Positions 1 through 10,650 of a stretch of 64,000 nt of DNA are shown here, piece after piece. The notes beneath the pieces were generated by a model. That model had not been told where the DNA came from. It was given only the letters and a program-made list of their open reading frames with translations, and made no database searches. A program made the position numbers and the translations under genes. The stretch is from Marsupella aquatica. Its lineage: Eukaryota; Marchantiophyta. The stretch covers positions 13,950,001-14,014,000 of the forward strand of contig OZ316896.1 of the NCBI GenBank assembly GCA_973895155.1. Reading direction: 5' to 3'. Each line of letters begins with the position of its first letter. Within the stretch, counting starts at the first letter, position 1.

Positions 1-47
1 TGGCGTGACAGATTTTTTTCAGTTCTTACACAAATTCCAACGGTTCA

Positions 48-1217
48 GTGTTGATGGGAAATAGAATCCCATGTCAAGTGGTTGGACTTGGATCTGTTAG
101 ATTTCAGATGTTTGATGGTGCTGTAAGAACGTTAAGGAATGTGAGACATATTCCCAGCATGATGAAAAATCTCATTTCACTTAGAGTTTTAGAAGCAAAT
201 GGCCATCAGTGGAGTTCTACTAATGTTGTCCTTCAGGTTTCAACTGGTACTAAAGTTGTATTGAAGGGAAAGAGACATAGCAATCTATACATTTTGGAGG
301 GCAGTGTAGTTTGTGATGAAGCCAATGTAACCTTATCTCATGAGGAGACGGCCCGGCTGTGGCACTTTCGTTTGGGCCACATGAGTGAAAAAGGTTTGGT
401 TATTCTTCAGAAGAAAGGATTATTTTCTAAATTGCAATCTTGTAAGTTGAAATTTTATGAGCATTGTGTGCTTGGGAAGCAGCACAAGAAACCCTTCGGA
501 GTTGGAACTCACACCAGCAAAGAGGTACTTGAGTATGTAAATAGTGATGTGTGGGGTCCATCCCCTACTCCCTCACATTCTGGACGATTATACTATGTCA
601 CGTTCATTGACGATTACTCAAGATATGTGTGGATATACTTTTTACACAATAAGTCTGATGTTTTTGCCACTTTTAAGGAGTGGAAAACCCAAGTTGAGAA
701 TCAGACTGGTAATAAAGTGAGATATCTTTGATCGGATAATGGCGATGAATACAATTTCCGGGAATTTGGAACGTATTGTAAGGAGCAGGGGATCACCTAC
801 CATCTCACAACAAGTTATACTCCTCAGCAGAATGGTGTTTCTGGGAGACTCAACCGAACACTATTGGACCGCTCGAGGAGTATGTTGAGTCAATCATGCT
901 TACCACGTGAGTTTTGGGCTGAAGCTGTCAACACTGCAACTTATTTGGTAAATTTTTCTCCTTCCAGTTCTATTGGATTCAAGATGCCATTTGAAATGAG
1001 GTATGGGCGTCCAGCAGATTACTCACATCTAAGGACTTTTGGATGTGATGCTTATGTGCTTATGTCACCTTCCCAGCTTCGATCCAAGCTAGAGTCCAAG
1101 TCGAAGAAGTGCATTTTCCTTGGCTATCAGAAAGGTGTGAAGGGTTATAGGTTATGGGATCTAGTAACCTGTAAGCTAATTGTCAGTAGAGATGTGTCCT
1201 TTAATGAGTCCAGATGA
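48..1217 (+). pseudogene. copia GAG-pre-integrase and integrase region, broken
   Basis: The first open stretch (48-731) carries the His-His-Cys-Cys zinc-binding region of copia integrases (LWHFRLGHM, then a pair of Cys residues) followed by the integrase core start (SDVWGP, FIDDYSRYVW). A TGA at 729 interrupts the frame just before the second catalytic Asp (SDNGDEY). The frame continues through TPQQNGVSGRLNRT to about 1217. At the position where copia integrases have the third acidic residue of the DDE triad (usually GVAER), this copy reads GVSGR, so Glu is replaced by Gly. Both the stop and this substitution predict an inactive integrase. The first frame starts at an internal codon, so its N-terminal limit is arbitrary. 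Confidence 0.92.
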
Positions 1218-1704
1218 TCATCAAAGGAGGGGGAGAGTTCTCAGGACTCCCATACTGACAAGAGGAAATCTCCCATCCCGGACCGGGTTGAGAGGGAGAT
1301 TAGTCATGATGTTGTTTATGACAGGAGAGATGGAGAAGCTCCGGGCTTGGAGCTGGTTCCTATGATGGAACAAGAGGAGCAGATTATTGTTGGGGTACCT
1401 CAAATTCAGCCAGCAGCAGTAGAAGATCAGCCTAAATCATCTACTAGAAGAACTTCCAGTCGTTCTACTAGAGCTCCTACCAGGTATGGTCAATGGACAC
1501 ACTCATCTAAGCTAGATGATATTGACATTGCACCTGATGATGATGATATGGCTTTGATCGTGGAAGAAGGAGAGCCTTCTTTGTATAGTGAGGCTTGTGC
1601 TTCAGAGAAGAAGCATGAGTGGAATGCAAAAATGTAGAGGGAGTTGCAATCTTTGAGTGACAACAAGACTTGGGAGCTCGTGGAGCTTCCAAGAGGTCAG
1701 CAAG

Positions 1705-2307
1705 TGGATTTACAAGTTGAAGGAACCTTTAGAGGGTGGAGATAAGATCTATAAGGGAAGGCTTGTTGCCAAGGGGTTCACTTAGGAGAAAGGAGTGGAC
1801 TACAATGAGGTCTTTTCACCGGTGGCTAAGTATTCCACAATTCTGATCTTGTGTCAGCTTGTTGTGTTTTTTGGTCTGGTGATGGATCAGATGGATGTTG
1901 TTACTGCTTTTCTCTATGGCAACTTGGAAGAGATGATCTTCTTGAGACAGTCACTAGACTTTATGAAGAAGGGCCAAAAGAACTTAGTTTACAGATTGCT
2001 CAAGTCCTTGTATGGATTGAAACAATGTCCCAGACAATGGAACAAGCGGTTTGATGATTTCATGTTTGCTCAAGGTTTTGCAAAGATGGTGTATGATCCT
2101 TGTGTATATACGAAATTAATCAAGAATGATGTATTTGGTTTCATCATTCTGGTTATCTATGTGGATGACATGCTGATTGTGGCTAAAGATCAATCTGAGG
2201 TTGACAAACTCAAGGCGAAATTGAGTGTTGAATTCAGGATGAAGGATCTTGGTAAGGCCAAGAGGATCTTAGGGATGGAGATTTTTAGGAACTCTGATAC
2301 TGGATAG
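1705..2307 (+). pseudogene. copia reverse transcriptase, broken
   Basis: The frame opens weakly around 1705, is interrupted by a TAG at 1783 and stays open to the TAG at 2305. Hallmarks of copia reverse transcriptase are visible: VDYNEVFSPVAK, QMDVVTAFLYGNLEE (the conserved DVxxAFLxG block), SLYGLKQCPRQW, and the catalytic YVDD box near 2160. The catalytic Asp pair is intact, but the internal stops prevent a full polyprotein. Between the integrase remnant and this domain (1218-1704) lies the usual variable acidic linker, which is shifted out of frame. Confidence 0.93.
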
Positions 2308-3159
2308 TTGTGCTTGAGTCAAGGCCAGTATGCGAGGAAAGTACTTGCACGATTCAACATGGAAAGCTGTAAGCCAGTGAGTATTCCTTTAGCTTCACAT
2401 TTCAAGTTATCGTCGGCTTTCTCTCCTACGGATGCTGTCGAGAAAGGTCTGATGGCTAAGATTCCTTATGAGAAGGCAGTAGGCAGTTTGATGTATTTGA
2501 TAACTTGTACTAGGCCTGACTTGGCCCTAGCGATGGGCAAGGTTAGCAGATTCGTGTCAAATCCAAGGCGAGATCCAAGGAAGGTACATTGGGAAGCTAT
2601 GAAATGGATTCTCAGGTATGTGAAGGGAACACAGGACTGTGGATTACTATTTGATAATAGATCAGATAAAACGTTAGTTGGCTATGTAGATTCTGACTAT
2701 GGAGGCTGTCTGGATACAAGGAGGTCTACAATTGGGTTTGTATCTACTCTTGGAGGAGGATGTATCAGTTGGAAATCTACCTTGCAGACGTGTATATCTC
2801 AGTCTACTACAGAAGAAGAGTATGTTGCAACAAAAGAAGAGTATGTTGCAGCAGCAGAAGCAGCAAAGGAAGAAATTTGGTTGGACAAGTTGATTGCGGA
2901 GATGGGTTTAGAGCATGGCAAAATGACTCTAAACTGTGATAATCAGAGTGCTCTTCACTTGGCTGCTAACCAGGTAATGGATAGCAGGGTGAAGCACATT
3001 GATATCAGGTACCATTTTATCAGGCAAACAATGTTTGATAAAACTTTTGAGCTAGTCAAGATTGATGGAAAGCTCAATCCCGTTGATGCCTTTACCAAAG
3101 TGATTCCTTTGGAGAGTTTCTCAAGACACCGTGCTACTTTGCAGGTTTTGCAATTGTAG
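2308..3159 (+). pseudogene. copia RNase H domain remnant
   Basis: It continues the RT frame after the TAG at 2305. Recognisable parts are the connection region (PYEKAVGSLMYL, TRPDLALAMGKVSRF), the RNase H start (GYVDSDYGGCLDTRRSTIGF), the acidic helix, NCDNQSALHLAANQV and the terminal KHIDIRYHFIRQ block. The acidic-helix region contains a small internal duplication: EEYVA occurs twice within about 12 residues (bases roughly 2815-2850). This is a local slippage inside a region that is normally of fixed length. The domain ends at the TAG at 3157-3159, about 200 bp before the LTR, as is usual for copia elements. Confidence 0.93.
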
Positions 3160-3352
3160 TGCAAGTAGAGTTATTTAGCAATGTGTGACTATTTGTACAT
3201 GGATTACTCATTCCTGTTTGGCTACGGCTTAGTTCTAGTTAACCCTTAGTTAACCCTTGTGATTTTTAGGGGGAGACCTGGTTTGGTGATTGTCTAGAAC
3301 TTCCCGCTAAGGATTCCATATGGTAGCATTTAGTCTAGTCCCCAAGACAAGA

Positions 3353-3366
3353 GTCAAGGGGGAGTT
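3353..3366 (+). other. polypurine tract before the 3' LTR
   Basis: A purine-rich run ending in GGGGGAG lies directly before the TGTT that opens the LTR. Copia elements prime plus-strand DNA synthesis from such a tract. Its position, immediately upstream of the LTR and after RNase H, supports the assignment. Confidence 0.75.
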
Positions 3367-3710
3367 TGTTAGATATTGCTCTAGTCTTGTGACTCATGAG
3401 CTAACCACAATTAGGCTAACTCGGGTTAGGACTTAGCTAATGCTAGCGGTAATGCTGTTGTGTATTTAGCCAGGGCTGATGCCAGACCCTGGTGGAACTT
3501 AGGCTCATTGTTACGGAGCTAGTTGAGAGATAGGGAGAGCTCGTGTTGTGGATGCTTGGTATGGCCGGTCGGCCTAGAGTGCAGTAAAGCTCTTGTGTGT
3601 TCCCGTGGACGTAGCCTCATGTGGAGGTGAACCACGTATCTCTCTGGGTTGACTATTGTGCATTGGATGGTTCATGGGCTTGTAGTTGCGAATGTCGTCT
3701 ATACTCAACA
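3367..3710 (+). repeat. 3' LTR of the copia element
   Basis: The proposed LTR starts TGTTAGATAT right after the polypurine tract and ends ATACTCAACA, giving the inverted TGTT...AACA termini expected for a copia LTR. At about 344 bp it is in the normal size range. The 5' LTR is outside the window, so the right edge rests only on the terminal dinucleotides and could be off. No target duplication can be tested for the same reason. Confidence 0.75.
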
Positions 3711-3727
3711 GACTTAATATGAGAACT

Positions 3728-4500
3728 CCCATAAAAGTGACGGGAGTCTCAGGCTCCCGTAAGGAAAGTCCACGGGCTCAACACTTAACCAACAACCTTT
3801 AACCACAACCTTAACCATGTTCTATTATCTTTGGGTGTGAATCCATGAATCCATGAATCCAATAATCCAGAAAACTGTCATTAAAGACATGTGGACTTTA
3901 GGCCAGAAGTGACGCTAGCTGCTACAACAGGGGTGAATTCATTGAGAAGGAACAAAAAGAGAGGTATGCTTTAAGGTTGAGAATGAGGCCATAAACAGTG
4001 CCTTATGGGGTCTATCAATGGGCTCCACCAGTTTTTTAAGTCGAGAACTTGGTCAAGTAACTCAGGCCCCACAATGAAAAGAAATAATGATATGCTTTGA
4101 GATTGAGGATGAGGATGGGGATGAGGCCTCTTCAGTCTTCTTTGGGGTTGTCTGGCCCCTGCCCCCCTTTATTGGGTTGCTTGGCCTTTGGGATCCTTCT
4201 CCTGGTTTGGTGTACATGTTCCTTTGCACTCTTATATATATTAGAGCATCTCAAAGCTTGAAGTTAACAAGGTAAAGCCCTCCCATAATTCAAGTATTAT
4301 TATGGGAACTCTTGTTAAAGTTATGGGAGCCGATCTTTGGGTACCGTAAGGAAAGCCCGCGGGCTCAACACTTAGCCCGTAACTTTCCCGCAACTTTAGG
4401 CTCGACAGGTGATACTAACTCCTGCCTTATGGGGCGGGTCAATGCTACCTCCCCCCATTTTTGAAATTCCATAACTGGCTCCCATAACCAGAGTTATAGG
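3728..4500. repeat. two diverged copies of a repeat
   Basis: Two blocks share recognisable sequence: about 3725-3830 and about 4262-4400 (core CCGTAAGGAAAG, then CGGGCTCAACACTTA). A following stretch around CCTTATGGGG is shared between about 3990 and about 4423. The second block opens and closes with CCCATAA-like sequence in opposite orientations, so it may be a small inverted-repeat element. No protein is encoded. The first copy starts directly after the copia LTR. Confidence 0.55.
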
Positions 4501-4519
4501 AAATGAGCCCTAGTATGCC

Positions 4520-4740
4520 TGTGTGTTGCACAACGAAATGAGGGCCGGCCCATAGGGAGTCGGGCCAAGGGGTGAGAGGCAGGGGCGAGCGCATCTGGAC
4601 CAAGGGGAGGGCGAGGCAGAGCGTGGACCGAGGGGAGGGCGAGAGGCAGGGGTGAGCACATCGGGACTAAGGGGAGGGCAAACAGAGCGAGGCATCGTGA
4701 GGGCTGGGTCGGTGAGGCATCGCGAGCAATGATGCCCGTA
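4520..4740. repeat. G-rich low-complexity tract
   Basis: GGGGAGGGCGAG-like units recur with irregular spacing, giving a purine-rich plus strand (pyrimidine-rich minus strand). The long open frames on the minus strand here are Pro/Leu/Arg-rich by-products of this composition. A similar compositional block occurs at about 63.2-63.8 kb. Confidence 0.6.
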
Positions 4741-4849
4741 TACATATATCGCAAGGGGGGTCCATAATGAAGGCACGGGCCTGGGAGGCCTTCTAGGCCT
4801 TGCCAGACAGGGCAAGTTTATACAGTGCTTGCTAGCCTATACCTCAACT

Positions 4850-5755
4850 CTACTGTAGGCTCTCTTCTGGATTATTCGTAAATTTCCTTTCGTCGTGGGT
4901 TTCACAATTCACATACTCGTTGGTCAGTGTGTCTATGTCCTTGGAGTCCGCCTCGCCTCGCCTGCTGAGTGGCGACGGTACCACCAGAATACAATCTGAT
5001 AATTGTCTGTGCTTCGGTCGTTGCTCGGAATGTTGTTGCCCTGCCCGTCTTGTATATATTTGTTGTCGTCGTCGTTGTTTCTCTCTGCAGTGTTGGATTG
5101 GGGCCGCGTCGTGGACGCGAAGATTAGCACAGTGAGGGCCGCGCGGGTCCGGTCAGGTCGGTTGATTTGGTCGCGACGGAAATGCTGAGTTGAAGGTGTT
5201 CGAAGGGGAGCTGATTTTGGAATTTTTTGCTGTTTGTTCTGTGGTTATATTATTACGAGTAGATTTATAGGTTATTGGCGCAAGAATTTGTCATGTCGAT
5301 AACGGATGGATGATGACAAAGTGCATTACAGACAGGGGCAGTCGGGAGGGATTAAGCTTTGATTCTTTCCTTTCCTGGGAACTCGTGGCGTATCCAGGGC
5401 ACGGCTTTGTGCGAGTTTTTAGATGATTGAGGTTGAGTGTTTGCAAAGGAACACACTCGGCGCAGTGTGGTGGTGTCGGAATTGTTATCTTTTGCGACGA
5501 CTAGAAGGAGACGGAGGAGGTTTATCCGGAGGTTTTGCTTGTTCTTCGCAGTTGGTACCGGGTGCTTCTCGTGGTTGTATAAATGAATGACTATATATTA
5601 GCCTCCTCTTGCCGTCACATTTTGGTTCACAAGAAGAGGTTCTTCTTCTTCGCCATAGAAACGCGTACTCCAGGAGAGGAGGACCATGACACCAGAGAAG
5701 AACTTGTGTTGCATCTTTGATAAGGAGGCTCTAGTCATCGCGAGCGGTGGAGGCA
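4850..5755 (+). promoter_or_regulatory. upstream region and probable 5' leader of the gene at 5756
   Basis: This 900-bp interval has a more even base composition than the repeats before it and has no supported coding frame. It directly precedes the first ATG of the five-exon gene and probably contains its promoter and 5' untranslated leader. I do not see a convincing TATA box or transcription start. An upstream in-frame stop (TAG at 5732-5734) limits the coding frame. Confidence 0.4.
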
Positions 5756-8700
5756 ATGATCCCATTGTACCGGGGAGAGCTGCATAAGGTTTCTGGCGTT
5801 CCCCGCCAATTGGCAATTCCGAAGACTCAATTTCCTCTCTCCGTTTTCCGAAACGCCTTGCAAAAGAGAAATGCTGCGTTGAAAGAGTTCCTACAGCAGC
5901 AGTCGTCGACAGCAGCAGAGACGACGCCGAGCAATAACGCTCAAGGCACGCCTCCGGTTGCCAATGGGGGCCCATTAGAGTCTTCTGGCCTAGCTTCTGC
6001 GGATGGTGCTGGCGAAGTTGGAAAGCGAGTTGGCGAGTATGAAAATGATGGCGATAGTTCACCCGATGACAGGGCAGACAATGGCGTTGGTTCGTCTGGG
6101 GGGGAGCCCTCTTCTAGTACAGACCAGTCTGAGAGGATTGAGGAGGAAACTGAGAGAAGGCGGGAGAGGAAGAGGAGAAGAGGGGAAGACTCTCGGGAGG
6201 AGAGTGGGAGATTTATTGACAGAATGGATGACTCCGCTAGTAGAGACGGTATAGAGTCGGAATTACCATCTACAGGAAAATGTGAGGTTTCACACGAAGG
6301 ATCGGATCCAATGATTGTTGATGTTGTGGATGGGGCAGTGGCTATGGATTGCGATGTCGAAGACTCGGAGAAGGCAGTTATCGACAGTGATGGGACCAGG
6401 TGTGACGAGATTAGGGTTAGGGTTAGTGACTTAGGAGCGAGCTCTGAAATGGAAATGAAGCAGGGGTACACTGAATTAGGGGCGAAGGCCGCAACGGAGG
6501 CCCAGCAAATGGATGCAGGAAACGTGCGGAGGAACGGCAAACTAACTCACACTTTAGGCACCGGCACGGCAATCTCTAGTTTTGAAAACACTAATAAGGC
6601 GGCACAAATTGTAAGTGTCTCTCTACCCAAATTTCAGCCTGGTTTCGACCATGGTTGACTGTTCGGTAGGATGGCAAGTTGTAAACGTTTGCAGACTTGT
6701 GCTGGTTGTGGTGCTTGAATAATCGATGCTTCGCACTTCTGGCTGAGCACCAATAGTGCCTTTTGAAAATATCTCAAACATCTTCCCGACTTCCTGTCTA
6801 TATACAAAGGCAAGAGATTACAAGGCAAGAGATTACAGATTCGGAGAATAATATGATGTAAGCTTACTGTACAGTCTTCTGGGTGGATGATCAACTGCAG
6901 CAGTTACCAACCACCGGAGACGGCAACACCACTGGATCAGGGTCTGCAGACTTGAGAATGAAAGAGGAAAAAATTAAGAAAAGGGAGGAATTGGAGGCCA
7001 AATTGGAGAAGTTAAGGGCCGTAAAACATCGGTTTGTGCTCAGATTGAAGCAGGTATGCTCGTCTCTTCTTTTTTCCCCCTTAAAGTGGATGGTAGCTTG
7101 TAAGAATGACGTTTGAAAACTTTTTTTGTCAACAAAGACCACACCTTGTCCCCTCGATAAGAAGTGAAGAACATTTTGTCTAGCAGGTTTTGCACGAGGA
7201 GGACGTGAAGAAAAGAGGCTCTGTGGCTGGTGGGTCACCTGCAACAGCACACGGAGCTGTGGCGGGTGCGAATGAATCAACAGGAGTGTCCTTTCATGTA
7301 GAGAAACATGGGATTGGAGCATCACAAAAGTCTACAGACCTGGAGGATGGAGAATTAGAATACGCACGCACACCAAGCCCGCCTTCACGGGCTATCCCAA
7401 ATATACACGGCAGTGTTAGCAGCCACGGTACCTTGGGTCCCCCTCCACTGGCTCTTGTCATTGGACGACAAACTTCCTTGTCTCAACATTTATCTCAGGT
7501 GCCTGTGATTCGCAGTCCTTGGCTTCACACTCCTTATTTATCTGTCGTGCATCTCCTTGCGTACAGTTGGTCTTGTTGCTCTAACCACAGGATAAATTTC
7601 TCCTTGATTACAGCCATCAGTCTGGTGTGATTTTGTATGTGGATCTTTTAATTTCTGAATAGTTTTCCAAGACCCTCTGGTGGAAAGAGACGAAAGCATA
7701 TGGGACGTGAGAACACCGTATCTTCCGGATCGGTGGCTTACGTAGGTCCCATTCTGCTTCCATGTTCAGTGCGCGGGGAAAAACAAGGACTACACTGCCT
7801 CTCCCATCTTAATCTTTTTGGCTCCTTAAGGTATCCAATTCCTGCAGAGACAAGACATTGGATATTTTGGGTTGCAAGTCCTGGTGGAATCTATGCCTGA
7901 ACATCAGTTGGTCTCCTGCACAATTCACGAAGTACAATGTGTCCTAGTACACGGGTATATTGGCAGATATCCGATCCGTCTTCGTTTAATCAAGAAGTAA
8001 CCATAATTCCATATATCGGTGTGCAGAGTGCATCTGGGAGGGGATCATATTGTGTACCAGGTCTTGGTGTCCCACCTCCACCACCAGCACCTGGCATGTC
8101 AGGTGCTGCTCAATCTCCCGGGGCGGGCTTTATGGGGAATTTAACACCGCCTTTAAGCAGTCATTCTTATTCCCATATGGTATAAACCTCATCTTCATGT
8201 GTACCAATTATTTCTTTATATATATACGGTCCATTAGGAATCTTTGGCTTGCTTAATCAGAAGAAGGTAGTCGGGATTAATAATATGGACCCTCTATGTC
8301 AGTGCGAGTCAGATCTGTGTGGGATGCACAGTACAAGGTAGATGGGTTTGAGGTTTTGGTGGAATAAGCCTCCGTTATCCTCTCTCCGACTTCTTATTTT
8401 CTGTTTCCCTGAATATTTCTGTAGGAGATGAAGGTGGCATGCCAATGAAAGAGAGAAGCTTACGTTTTTTCTGAATATATTGGGGCAGGCATACCAACAC
8501 GCTGCAGCACTTCATGCACAGAAGGTTACATCTGTTTCACATGGGCATGGTCAATTCAGTCCCTCTCCCTCAAGTGGGGCCCCTGTAGGAGCTGGGCCGG
8601 GGGTTTCAAGTGGACCTCCTGGGTTCAGTGGCTATCCATTGTCTTCCTCTGTACATTCTCATCATTCTCCCTTGTCTCAGCCATCCACTTCTTCTTTGCC

Positions 8701-8812
8701 ACACATTGTCGGGCAACAGGGCGTCAGTTCATCCTCACTTTTGACAACTCCTAGGGGCCCACCAGGGTATCATGACATACGAATGGGGGGTAGCACATGG
8801 ATTCAGAGATGA
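5756..8812 (+). CDS. unrecognised Ser/Pro-rich, probably nuclear protein (five exons)
   Basis: Proposed exons are 5756-6610, 6901-7053, 7187-7498, 8027-8179 and 8489-8812. All junctions are phase 0 with GT and AG borders (first donor GTAAGT), giving about 598 residues. The N-terminus, MIPLYRGELHKVSGVPRQ, looks like a conserved segment and is followed by FPLSVFRNALQKR. Residues about 50-285 are Ser/Glu/Asp-rich with a basic, NLS-like patch near 134-145 (RRRERKRRRG). Residues about 306-336 form a charged coiled coil (KKREELEAKLEKLRAVKHR). Then come DLEDGEL and RTPSPPSR (387-404), a possible proline-directed phosphorylation site, and a Pro/Gly/Ser/His-rich tail. I do not recognise the family; nuclear location is inferred only from composition. 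The ATG at 5756 is the first in frame after the TAG at 5732. Exon 4 and the GTGCCT donor of exon 3 are the least certain parts. Confidence 0.6.
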
Positions 8813-9730
8813 TTAGGATTAGATTACCTGTAATAGGGCATGAGATGGTTCACAATTGTTAAACGAGATGAGCCAGGCACCAAGTTATGAGCATAGTAGA
8901 CGGGGCTTTTCTTGTCCTTGTTGTGTACTATATAAGGTTTCGATTCGTTTGAGTTTTGAGGCTTTCATGAAGGTGCCTGTATAATGTGTTGATATCTGGG
9001 GCTGTGTACTAATACCTGAAAATTCCAGTGGTTGCTATGTCCCTCGTCAGCACAGTTGGTCTTCACCTTCGTTGCGTCGGACCTTGCAACCCATGCGCAG
9101 AGGTGGCGCACGTTGTTTTGCACGACCTTCGGCACTCACTCATTACGGATTTTTGGTGGATAATCACCCTGCGCCCCATATTCATAATATTCCATGGCAT
9201 AGGCTTCAACTTTGAATCAGGTATCTCCTCTGTAGCTTTAGTCACCTCAGTAAGCTGTTCACATTGGATTAGTCTTGTCAAGAGTTGTGTGGATAGCAAC
9301 GTCTTCAATTCCCAATGATAAGGTGTCGACCTTGATAACCCTTCAGTCGGGTTCCATACCAACATTTAAACTGTGAATGAACGTTGAATCGTCTGCCATT
9401 TCACGATCCTGCGGTTGATTAATAGTGTCCCAGTCATTTGATTCTGACAACACAAGTCCAAGGCAGTGTAATCACCGACTAAGAATTTGCATTGGTCCCA
9501 CCCATAATCCAAACTGGAAGCAAGGATGAGGCTAGAGTTTAGCATTGTAATTGAAAGGAAATCAGATGTAACAGGTTGACCAGCATCTAAAGTACAGTGT
9601 ATGAGATGTTCCTTCGGGGCACAAGCACCTTTGTAATTTGTGAGATTGGTTTACTACAAAGGTCTGATATCGTCAGTAACACTACACTCAGTCTCAGAGG
9701 AAGAGACCTCTAAAATTCCTATCCCGGTCT
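8813..9730. other. 3' flank of the five-exon gene; no feature seen
   Basis: It probably begins with the 3' untranslated region. The open frames on either strand (up to 100 codons) lack any recognisable motif. No repeat was seen. Confidence 0.4.
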
Positions 9731-9887
9731 CCTGAGAGAGGACCTGATTACTTCCATGGCTTCTCAAGTGCACTCAGAGGGCCTCCTGAGAGAGGACCTG
9801 ATTACTTCCATGGCTTCTCAAGTGCACTCAGAGGGCCTCCTGAGAGAGGACCTGATTACTTCCAGCTTCTCAAGTGCACTCAGAGGA
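9731..9887. repeat. 54-bp tandem repeat, nearly three copies
   Basis: Units start at 9731, 9785 and 9839 (CCTGAGAGAGGACCTGATTA). The first two are essentially identical; the third lacks about five bases (ATGGC) in the middle. The period is a multiple of three, so the plus strand stays open and reads an 18-residue unit (SQVHSEGLLREDLITS and neighbours). No gene context supports translation. The near identity of the copies points to recent expansion. Confidence 0.9.
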
Positions 9888-10221
9888 CCCACCAACCTGC
9901 CGATTGGGCCTGTTCTGCTTCAGGCACTGGGCAGAGGGTGACAGCATGGGCTCCAGGAATTGCACCTCTTGCGCCTCTCCCAAATGGCAAGTCTAATCCA
10001 ATATGGGAACGACTCACTAATTGGCGTATACACCAGAATTGTGCCCAGTTGGGATTGTCCCTCTTGAAGAAACAATTGGGACAAGTACACAAACCAACCA
10101 TATTGGATGCAGACATCAAACAACTACTAGATAAGTAGTAGAAAAGGCTGATGTTGTTGTTACATACTGCGAACACTAGATAGAGAGGACAAAAGCTCTA
10201 AATTTCCAACTACAACATGAT

Positions 10222-10650
10222 CAGCGGTATCCAATGTTTGGGAAATTGACCACACACAAACATAATAACAGTGCCCACCCACTTTGAGCAATTTCTACAA
10301 TGCACGACAGATATCAAAATTGTAAGTCACCACAACCACTACTTAATGCTTGGGAAATTGACCACACTTGACTGACAAGAGAGCATAAATAAGTCACCAC
10401 AACCACTACTTAATGCTTGGGAAATTGACCACACTTGACTGGCAAGAGAGCACAATGCTTGGGAAATTGACCACACTTGACTGACAACAGAGCACAAATA
10501 AGTAACCACAACCACTACTTAATGCTTGGGAAATTGACCACACTTGACTGACAAGAGAGCACAAACGTAATAACAGTGCTCACCCACTTCAAGCAATTTC
10601 TACAATGCGCGACAGATATCAAAATTGTAAGTCACCACAACCACTACTTA
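10222..10650. repeat. nested tandem and segmental duplication
   Basis: The core TGCTTGGGAAATTGACCACA recurs about five times between 10222 and 10545, usually followed by CTTGACTGACAAGAGAGCA and CACCACAACCACTACTTA. An outer 85-bp segment (AATAACAGTGC through GATATCAAAATTGTAAGTC) is present once before the array (about 10263-10330) and once after it (about 10568-10635). The inner array therefore expanded within a larger duplicated segment. Confidence 0.85.

Larger units (their letters stand above)
1..3710 (+). mobile_element. Ty1/copia LTR retrotransposon, 3' part, degenerate
   Basis: The pieces appear in copia order: GAG-pre-integrase, integrase, reverse transcriptase, RNase H, polypurine tract, 3' LTR. 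This integrase-before-RT order separates copia from gypsy elements. The 5' LTR, primer-binding site and gag lie left of the window. The polyprotein frame is broken several times (stops at 729, near 1215, 1635, 1783 and 2305, plus a frame disturbance around 1690-1740), and one integrase catalytic residue is replaced. The copy is therefore old and not autonomous. With only one LTR visible, its age cannot be estimated here. Confidence 0.95.

Noticed and set aside
1180-1637. Separate small proteins between integrase and RT
   Set aside because: These are frame-shifted pieces of the copia polyprotein linker, not independent genes.
6410-6430. TTAGGGTTAGGG-like telomere motif
   Set aside because: Only about two and a half units, within the open coding frame of exon 1 (encoding EIRVRVSD). 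Too short for a telomeric tract.
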